Shown here: in pieces, positions 1 to 4,642 of the stretch
Layout: each line of letters opens with the position of its first letter
Position numbering within the stretch: position 1 is the first letter of the stretch
Assembly: GCA_013696785.1 (NCBI GenBank)
Contig: JACCXW010000029.1
Coordinates: 1 to 9,644 of the forward strand
Reading direction: 5' to 3'
From: Geodermatophilaceae bacterium
GTDB lineage: Bacteria; Actinomycetota; Actinomycetes; Mycobacteriales; Geodermatophilaceae
Length of the DNA stretch: 9,644 bases
Made by a program: the position numbers and the translations under genes
Notes under the pieces: model-generated
Seen by the model: only the letters and a program-made list of their open reading frames with translations
Told to the model about the DNA's origin: nothing
Databases searched by the model: none

Positions 1-1364
1 GTTCGGGAGTAGGCAGGGTTGTTCGCCTGATTGACCAGCTCCATCGGATCGTTGATCTGGTCGTACAGCTCGTACTCGGTGTTGCCTTGCACAGCGAGGT
101 TCGTCACCTCCACGTACCTCCAGCCGGCGGTGCGGTAGCCGTAGAAGCCGGGAGTTGGCGCTCCGTTGATGGGATACAGACCATGGTCGTTCCCGCCGGG
201 CCAGTGCTGCAGGATCCCGCTCCGGCCCGGAATCGTTCCGCTGCGATTCTCCAGGATCGGGACGAGGTTGATCCCGTCTGCCGGCGCCTGCAGTGACGTC
301 CCGGCAAGGGCTGCCAAGGTCGGGGCTATGTCGGTGTTGCTGACGAGTCGGGTGTCGGTCCGGCCTGCCTGACCCGGGTAGCGGACCAACATCGGGACGC
401 TCTGGCAGCTTCCGAGCTCGCATATCTTGGACGGCCAACGGTGCAGTCCCTGCGACAGGCCGTTGTCGCTGAGGATGATCTCGACGGTGTTGTTCAGGCG
501 TCCTGTTGCGGCCAGCTCTGCGTCGATCGCCTGGATCATCTCGTCCACCGGCATGCCGGCTGCGTACTGCTGCCTGCGCTGGCCGACAGATCCGCCCTTC
601 TTCACCAACGGTAGCTGCTGAACCCAGGCCGGCTTGTCGCTGACGTCTGCTTCGTTCCAGCTTGCTGGCAACGTGAAGGTGGCGCTGGAGTAGAAGTTCT
701 GGTATCGCGGTGGCGCGACGTACGGCGAGTGTGTCGAGGTCGGAGCGACGTACAGCATGAGCGGCTTCGTGGATGGCGTGTCGGTGATGAACTGGAGGGC
801 TCGGTCGCGGATCACGTCGCCCAGATAGTCGGCAGATTCACTCCCGTACGTCAGCAGCGCCCCGTTTTCCGACAGGGTGTAGTTGTATTGGCTGTACATG
901 TTCTGGCCGACAAGCGCTTGAAAATCGTCCCACCCCGGCCACGCCCTGCCGTTGTATCCGTTCAGCGCCTTGCCGAACAGGCCGGTGCGGTACCCCGCGT
1001 TGTGCAAGGGCACCGCAAACGTCTCGCTTGCCCTAAATCGCGCCGCGTCTCCGTTGTCCAGCACCCCTGTCCTGGTATCGACCTGCCCGGTGAATATCGA
1101 CGCCCGGGCCGGGCAGCAGAGCGGGTTGTTAGTTTCTGCGCTGGTGAAGTTGATGTACTTGTTCGCATCAAGCTGCGACTTGACGTATGGCATGTATTGA
1201 ATTGCGTCCAGGGATTGATCGTCGGTGATGATCAGCACGATGTTGGGCCTAGTTCCCGCCAAGCCTGCATGCGCCACCGACGGTGCGATAACGAATGCCA
1301 TCGTCCACACTAACGCAATGACAGTCACGACGATGGCCGGGTTGCTCCTACGTCGACTTTCCAT
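1..1364 (-). CDS. Secreted formylglycine-dependent sulfatase, 3' end cut by window edge
   Basis: A type I sulfatase that should hydrolyse sulfate esters outside the cytoplasm. Reading the minus strand from the ATG at 1364 gives 454 codons with no stop up to the window edge; the paralogue at 4643-6202 suggests about 30-40 residues are missing. Residues 1-33 form a signal peptide: MESRRR, a hydrophobic stretch, then an AHA cleavage site. The mature part starts with PNIVLIITDDQ (Ca-binding D48, D49). The modification motif C-C-P-A-R is at 83-87, with C83 the expected formylglycine. K132 (FGKALNGYN), H212 (THSP) and D300-N301 (SDNG) fit further active-site positions, and K313 follows. An AAGGGGG ribosome site sits 7 bases before the start. 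It lies 63 bp downstream of the hydrolase gene on the same strand, so an operon is likely. The substrate cannot be told. The family call is firm. Confidence 0.93.
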   Translation of the reverse strand, partial: MESRRRSNPAIVVTVIALVWTMAFVIAPSVAHAGLAGTRPNIVLIITDDQSLDAIQYMPYVKSQLDANKYINFTSAETNNPLCCPARASIFTGQVDTRTGVLDNGDAARFRASETFAVPLHNAGYRTGLFGKALNGYNGRAWPGWDDFQALVGQNMYSQYNYTLSENGALLTYGSESADYLGDVIRDRALQFITDTPSTKPLMLYVAPTSTHSPYVAPPRYQNFYSSATFTLPASWNEADVSDKPAWVQQLPLVKKGGSVGQRRQQYAAGMPVDEMIQAIDAELAATGRLNNTVEIILSDNGLSQGLHRWPSKICELGSCQSVPMLVRYPGQAGRTDTRLVSNTDIAPTLAALAGTSLQAPADGINLVPILENRSGTIPGRSGILQHWPGGNDHGLYPINGAPTPGFYGYRTAGWRYVEVTNLAVQGNTEYELYDQINDPMELVNQANNPAYSR

Positions 1365-1396
1365 CCCCGATCCCCCTTGTCCCTGCAATGTTCTGA

Positions 1397-1415
1397 CGTC
1401 GGCGTTACTCCGACG
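1397..1415 (-). other. Small intercistronic hairpin between hydrolase and sulfatase genes
   Basis: CGTCGG (1397-1402) and CCGACG (1410-1415) can pair in a 6-bp stem with a 7-base loop in the 63-bp gap between the hydrolase stop and the sulfatase start. No run of T follows on the minus strand, so it is not a classical terminator. It could tune the relative expression or mRNA stability of the two cistrons, or be chance in GC-rich DNA. Confidence 0.25.
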
Positions 1416-1427
1416 CCTTTCCGAACC

Positions 1428-2162
1428 TCACGCGAACCAGCCTTTGGCCTCGATGAACGGGATCACAAGGCTCTGAGCAACGGCCGTCTGTCCGGGCAGG
1501 TTGAGGTGCACCTCCGCGCCCGGTGACAGCAACGAGAACGGCACCTGGCCGTTTGCGAGGTACTCGTCATCTTGAGCCGTCGGTGTGATGCCGGCGTCTG
1601 CCAGCGCATCCGTCAGCAGGTACTGCTGCACATCAAGCCAGTTATCCGGATATGCGGCCGCAAGCTTCGCGTTCGAGCCCGTCACCGGCGTGAACACCCC
1701 GTCGTGATACGCGGTGCCACGTCCACCCGTATGCCCGTTCGTGGTACCTATCACCAGGTAGGGACCGGTGCAGTAGTTGACCAGCGTCTGGACATTATTG
1801 GGGATCGTCGCGACGATTCCCCGCATGACGTCGGCGTGGCCGCCCCAGAAGATCTGCAGCCACGGTCCACGCTCCGGATACGACTTCTGGGTGTTGATCG
1901 AATCCAGCCACGTTGTACCGACCACCGCACCGTTGATACCAGGTACGGCGAAGTGCCGTCGGGTCTGCTCAAACCAGGTCTGGCTCGGACGGGCACCCTT
2001 TCCCAGACCCTTGCCCAAGCAGACGGAGTTGCCGTACGCAGTCATGTGATCAGCAGTGGAAGCACGCTGGCCGGCCGAAACTAATCCGGCCGGCCAGACA
2101 CTCGCCGCTATCGCTGCGGCCGACACAAGCCCCGCTCGCTGTAGAAATTTTCGTCGTTCCAT
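1428..2162 (-). CDS. Tat-exported SGNH/GDSL-like hydrolase
   Basis: Probable exported esterase or deacylase of the SGNH fold, 244 residues. The start is placed at the ATG at 2162 because GAGGAG lies 4 bases upstream and a twin-arginine signal begins there (MERRKFLQ, then a hydrophobic stretch to about residue 30). The frame stays open upstream to 2462, but that would bury the signal. SGNH blocks are recognisable but degenerate. Block I is YGNS (S46, with N where most members have GDS), block II is like GINGAVVG (75-82), block III is GTTNG (N142), and block V is EVHLN (H219). The Asp normally three residues before that His is Ala216. Block order and a length near the family norm support the call. 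It precedes the sulfatase gene on the same strand, which suggests joint action on a decorated substrate (inference). An inactive or unusual catalytic dyad is possible. Confidence 0.68.
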   Translation of the reverse strand: MERRKFLQRAGLVSAAAIAASVWPAGLVSAGQRASTADHMTAYGNSVCLGKGLGKGARPSQTWFEQTRRHFAVPGINGAVVGTTWLDSINTQKSYPERGPWLQIFWGGHADVMRGIVATIPNNVQTLVNYCTGPYLVIGTTNGHTGGRGTAYHDGVFTPVTGSNAKLAAAYPDNWLDVQQYLLTDALADAGITPTAQDDEYLANGQVPFSLLSPGAEVHLNLPGQTAVAQSLVIPFIEAKGWFA

Positions 2163-2491
2163 TATTCTCCTCGCGCCCCCTCGCCTTGTACCTTGACTTT
2201 GATCCTTGCCACTTTCCAGGTTTGGATATGTGCCTTCCTCAATCGGAGGAGAAGCCTTAGCTATCCCGCCCATGAATCTGTAAAACTCGGCTAGTCGAGC
2301 ATCCTCAATGGGGATGAGCACAACGTCGGGCGGCAGTTGCACCGCCGCTGGGGCGTTGAGCAGTGGCAGAAGCCGCAACAACGAGGCTGGGAGGTGGACA
2401 AGTTGCTGACCACGCTCCGCTCCTGACAGCTCGCCATACTTGGGTCCCCCTTCGGCTCGCACCAGGCTCGCGCACTCGACCCTGGCACGAA
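2163..2491 (-). other. Leader region of the hydrolase-sulfatase operon, coding status unclear
   Basis: This stretch of about 330 bases lies between the operator-like palindrome and the hydrolase start. The hydrolase frame stays open from a GTG at 2462, and its middle part reads like ordinary protein (for example LLRLLPLLNAP and DVVLIPIEDARLAEFYRF), but I recognise no domain. A different frame holds a 48-codon ORF from an ATG at 2437 to a stop at 2291, with AAGGGGG 8 bases upstream and eight cysteines. Either could be a leader peptide, a remnant of an older gene, or noise. I call no gene here. Confidence 0.3.
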
Positions 2492-2509
2492 GTGATCCTA
2501 TGGGATCAC
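2492..2509. promoter_or_regulatory. Operator-like palindrome upstream of the hydrolase-sulfatase operon
   Basis: GTGATCC (2492-2498) and GGATCAC (2503-2509) form a perfect 7-bp inverted repeat around a 4-base spacer TATG. On the minus strand the right-hand part contains TAGGAT, a passable actinobacterial -10 hexamer, so a repressor bound here could block transcription towards the hydrolase and sulfatase. I see no convincing -35 at the right distance. Symmetry and size fit GntR- or TetR-type sites in general, but no regulator gene lies nearby, so the binding protein is unknown. Confidence 0.4.
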
Positions 2510-2580
2510 ATATGACCTACCTGGGTTCACTTTCGATGAAACATGTTCGCTGCGTCACGAATCCACGCGGGGAGTCACAG

Positions 2581-2649
2581 GGCTGGTCATACAGGGCGTG
2601 ACGTGTTGACTACGGACCGTAGCGCCCTGGCGCCACGCACCCACCAGCC
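2581..2649. other. Nested stem structure, unknown function
   Basis: Three co-linear inverted repeats nest within 69 bases. GGCTGGT (2581-2587) pairs with ACCAGCC (2643-2649). CAGGGCG (2592-2598) pairs with CGCCCTG (2623-2629). CTACG (2610-2614) pairs with CGTAG (2618-2622) directly inside the second stem, leaving an 11-base bulge at 2599-2609. All three arms match perfectly. It is not a tRNA on either strand, since no T-arm or D-arm consensus fits. A structured RNA, a recombination site or chance are all open. Confidence 0.35.
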
Positions 2650-3079
2650 GTTGAGACCTCACGCTGGAGAGCGAGGCTTAGGGCAGGGTTGGATGGTCGT
2701 GAAATTCGAGGCGGGAGACTCGGAGGAGGGCCAAGAGACATGCACCGGGACGGTCACCCGATAGCAGGGCGCACCCGGACGATGACCGCGGGTCGCCCAC
2801 CTCGGGTGTGCGGTGTAATCGATATTGGTCTTCCCCGCCATCGGCATGTCCGGTGAGCGGATGGCGGCCCCGACGTCGACCACGGCCACGGGTTGGCCGG
2901 GGTCTCTGCTGAGAGGGCCGGGTCCGGGGTTGCCACTGCGGACGAGCAGCGATCGCCTGGGGTGGTGGTCGTGGGCTGCATCTCAGGGCGGTGGTTGGCG
3001 GAAACCGCCACAGAGCCCCCGCGACTGCCTCCGCCGGACGTTGTCCATGGTGCGAGGGCCGTCCTCGCCAGGTTCCCTA

Positions 3080-3108
3080 GTCCGCAAAACGTCCGCAGGA
3101 GGTCCGCA
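3080..3108 (+). repeat. Three direct repeats of GTCCGCA at 11-bp spacing
   Basis: GTCCGCA occurs at 3080-3086, 3091-3097 and 3102-3108, exactly 11 bases apart each time, with the first and third followed by AAA. One helical turn between copies puts them on the same DNA face, as in iteron-like or multimeric protein binding sites. From memory, phased GTCCGCAAA motifs occur beside integrase genes of actinomycete integrative elements, but there is no integrase here and I could not check this. Confidence 0.45.
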
Positions 3109-3268
3109 AACGGCCAACAGCGGCCATCGCCGGCAATTGGTGTTTCCCCAGGTCAGAGGCCTGTTTCGACGTCAGCCAATGATCGCCAACCAGGCCGAAA
3201 CTGCCCCGGCGTACAGGCCGACTCGTCCGCCCTGCACCCGACGTGCTGTCGGAAACATGACTACCGCC

Positions 3269-3322
3269 ATGATCGTGAGTCTGGAGCCAGGCATAGGCCG
3301 CCCGGATCCCAGACTCGATCAT
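3269..3322. repeat. Long hairpin repeat, copy 1
   Basis: The left arm at 3269-3284 (ATGATCG, two unpaired bases, AGTCTGG) pairs with the right arm CCAGACTCGATCAT at 3309-3322, leaving a 24-base loop. The same arm pattern recurs at 3539-3587, including a shared TGAAGCA just after the right arm (3322-3328 here). No T-run follows, so it is a poor candidate for an intrinsic terminator. It behaves like a dispersed palindromic repeat or a structured RNA element. Confidence 0.5.
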
Positions 3323-3538
3323 GAAGCAAGGGCCGCGGACCTGTCGAAGGCCGCCAGCGGTGTCACCGCCGGATCCTGGTTCCAGACCTCCTCATGGCGG
3401 CGCGCCGACCTGGGTGCTGGCCGCGTCAAACTTCCTGGTGGACGGCGTGGCTGTGCGCAAACCCGCATACCGGCTCATCGACGGCGCGACCGTCGACGTC
3501 CTCCCGCCCCTTGCGGGCGGCCAGCCCACCCTGTCCAT

Positions 3539-3587
3539 GATCATGAGTGTGGATTCGGGCCATATCCCCAAACCCACACTCACGATC
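3539..3587. repeat. Long hairpin repeat, copy 2
   Basis: The left arm GATCATGAGTGTGG (3539-3552) pairs with the right arm CCACACTCACGATC (3574-3587) over 14 positions with one A/C mismatch; the loop is 21 bases. The left arm matches copy 1 (3271-3284) at 12 of 14 positions. Where copy 1 has C paired with G, this copy has G paired with C, so pairing is kept while sequence changes. TTGAAGCA follows the right arm, matching ATGAAGCA in copy 1. Confidence 0.5.
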
Positions 3588-3685
3588 TTGAAGCAGCCGC
3601 CGGCAGCACGCCGGCCGCGCCCCGACGTTGCTGGAGGCTGTCGCCCGTGTCGGTCGAGCCCTACGCTGAGCGCCGCTGCTCCTGG

Positions 3686-4090
3686 TTAGAACCCCGAAAA
3701 GGTGGCGCGGAGCTGGTCGAGGGTCACCCGGTCACCGGTCAGGGTCAGGTCGCCTGGTGTGTGCGCCGCATCGAGACGGCCCGCGAACAGGCGTAGCACC
3801 GACTCGGACGAACAGGCGAGGACGGCATCGGCATCGTCGGGAGCAGGCCCGAGACTCACGGCGGGGCCGAGCACGAGGCCGAAAACACGTTCCGGCGCGG
3901 TCGTCTCCACCCGCAGGGTGACCTCGGTGGACCCCCACGCCTCCCCCTTGCCGATAAACCCGAGCATGAAGCTGAGCGGGCCGAGAAGCTGATCCACATT
4001 GGCGTCCGCCTCGCCGTCGGCCAGGGTGGCTTGCGGATCGGAGGCCACCCGGACGTCCCAGCCGTGAAGTGCGGCTTCGCTCAGCTGCAT
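3686..4090 (-). CDS. C-terminal half of frameshifted maleylpyruvate isomerase-family protein
   Basis: The 134-codon second half of a mycothiol-dependent maleylpyruvate isomerase (MDMPI)-type gene. It opens with MQLSEAALHGWDVR, the family's helix with Glu and His four residues apart (E5 and H9 here), which in characterised MDMPI bind the metal together with a His of the first half. The remainder (PLSFMLGFIGKG to LRATFSGF) matches the SCP2-like C-terminal domain of the family. The ATG at 4090 overlaps the upstream stop by 10 bases and has no good ribosome site of its own, only CAGGG touching the ATG. It therefore makes most sense as the continuation of the upstream frame after a lost base. Translational coupling into a separate subunit is the alternative. 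Family assignment is good; whether it is expressed is unknown. Confidence 0.72.
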   Translation of the reverse strand: MQLSEAALHGWDVRVASDPQATLADGEADANVDQLLGPLSFMLGFIGKGEAWGSTEVTLRVETTAPERVFGLVLGPAVSLGPAPDDADAVLACSSESVLRLFAGRLDAAHTPGDLTLTGDRVTLDQLRATFSGF

Positions 4091-4095
4091 CCCTG
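4081..4095 (-). other. Frameshift junction in the maleylpyruvate isomerase-family gene
   Basis: On the minus strand the upstream frame reads GGT TCG CAG GGA TGC AGC TGA and stops at 4081, while the family sequence continues in the -1 frame as GGG ATG CAG CTG AGC. Adding one G to the GGG run (CAG GGG ATG) restores a continuous protein. No canonical slippery heptamer is present. Confidence 0.7.
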
Positions 4096-4488
4096 CGAAC
4101 CCACGTCGGCCGGGGACGGGAGAAACGGCAGCGGCACCCGGACGTCACGCCTGGCGTCGGTGTCGAGGCGTTCGTATGCGCTGACCAGCTGCTCATTGGC
4201 GCGCAAGAAGCCCTCGCCTTTTTGCCGGCGGGTCATCGCATTCCACCGATCCCACACGGACTGGGTGAATTCCTGGCCGGGCAATTCGTCCCCTGCCACG
4301 CCGGCCCGCAGAGTGGCCAGCATGATTTCGGCGCCACTGCCAAGGTGGCCGAGCACCTGCGCGACGTCCCACTCCGCAGCGCCTGACGTCCGGGCGAGGT
4401 CGTCCTCGTCGTACGTCTGGACCCGTTGCGCCAGGTCGTCGTGATTCATCCGCAGCGCGGCGATCGTCCTGTCCGTAAGCATGCTCAC
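4081..4488 (-). CDS. N-terminal half of frameshifted maleylpyruvate isomerase-family protein
   Basis: A 135-codon frame matching the DinB-like four-helix N-terminal domain of mycothiol-dependent maleylpyruvate isomerase-type enzymes. These are cytoplasmic and use mycothiol as cofactor or co-substrate. The key motif is WDVAQVLGHLGSGAEI, where H48 sits at the metal-binding His position. LPFLPSPADVG leads directly into the family's next helix, which is found in the -1 frame. The two halves together give about 265 residues, the usual length. The start is a GTG at 4488, with AAGGG 10 bases upstream; an ATG two codons later is the alternative. The gene faces away from the second sulfatase, and a palindrome lies in its probable promoter. 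Many family members have unknown substrates, so maleylpyruvate isomerisation itself should not be assumed. Confidence 0.78.
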   Translation of the reverse strand: MSMLTDRTIAALRMNHDDLAQRVQTYDEDDLARTSGAAEWDVAQVLGHLGSGAEIMLATLRAGVAGDELPGQEFTQSVWDRWNAMTRRQKGEGFLRANEQLVSAYERLDTDARRDVRVPLPFLPSPADVGSQGCS

Positions 4489-4526
4489 GTGCGTGTCACC
4501 CTTGATTTATGGGACCGCGGCTCCTG

Positions 4527-4544
4527 TACTTGACGCTTCAAGTA
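4527..4544. promoter_or_regulatory. Perfect operator-like palindrome between the isomerase gene and sulfatase 2
   Basis: TACTTGA (4527-4533) and TCAAGTA (4538-4544) form a perfect 7-bp inverted repeat with spacer CGCT. On the minus strand TATACT (4546 down to 4541), a strong -10 hexamer, overlaps the right half-site and would start transcription about 45 bases before the isomerase-family gene, so binding should repress that gene. The site is also about 100 bp upstream of the sulfatase start and could affect both. The shape fits a MarR- or HxlR-type dimer site (inference). Confidence 0.5.
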
Positions 4545-4642
4545 TATGCGGGATCGAGGATGATTTGTAGTCCGCCCAGCCAGGACTCGTCGCTGTATGG
4601 TGTGCTTCGCTACGGTCGCAGTCAGCTAAGAAGGGTCAACGG

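Larger units (their letters stand above)
2510..3685. other. Gene-free stretch with repeats and stem structures
   Basis: About 1.2 kb without a gene I can support. Several open frames cross it on both strands, the longest being a plus-strand frame at 2825-3796. None has a good ribosome site, a recognisable domain or coherent protein composition, and the longest one runs antisense into the isomerase gene. What it does hold is a nested stem (2581-2649), phased GTCCGCA repeats (3080-3108), two related hairpins (3269-3322 and 3539-3587) and a short peptide-like segment at 3420-3521. The mix is what decayed mobile DNA or an eroded integration site could leave, but no transposase or integrase remnant is clear. 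Confidence 0.5.

Noticed and set aside
729..1313. A plus-strand open frame of 194 codons across the left sulfatase gene
   Set aside because: It is antisense to a sulfatase with full motifs, has no domain and no ribosome site, and a similar shadow frame occurs opposite the other sulfatase at 4703-5395.
2538..2548. AACATGTT palindrome resembling a LexA (SOS) box
   Set aside because: Only one half-site approaches the actinobacterial consensus TCGAAC-N4-GTTCGA, and no SOS-type gene is next to it.
2996..3010. TGGCGG-AAA-CCGCCA hairpin as a terminator
   Set aside because: The stem is only 6 bp, no T-run follows on either strand, and no gene ends nearby.
3599..3615. GCCGGC-AGCAC-GCCGGC hairpin as terminator of the isomerase-family gene
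   Set aside because: It lies about 70 bases past the stop with no T-tract, and GCCGGC is self-complementary and common in such GC-rich DNA.
2825..3796. A plus-strand open frame of 323 codons
   Set aside because: It has Arg/Pro/Ser-rich random composition and no recognisable domain, crosses both hairpins, and runs antisense into the isomerase-family gene.
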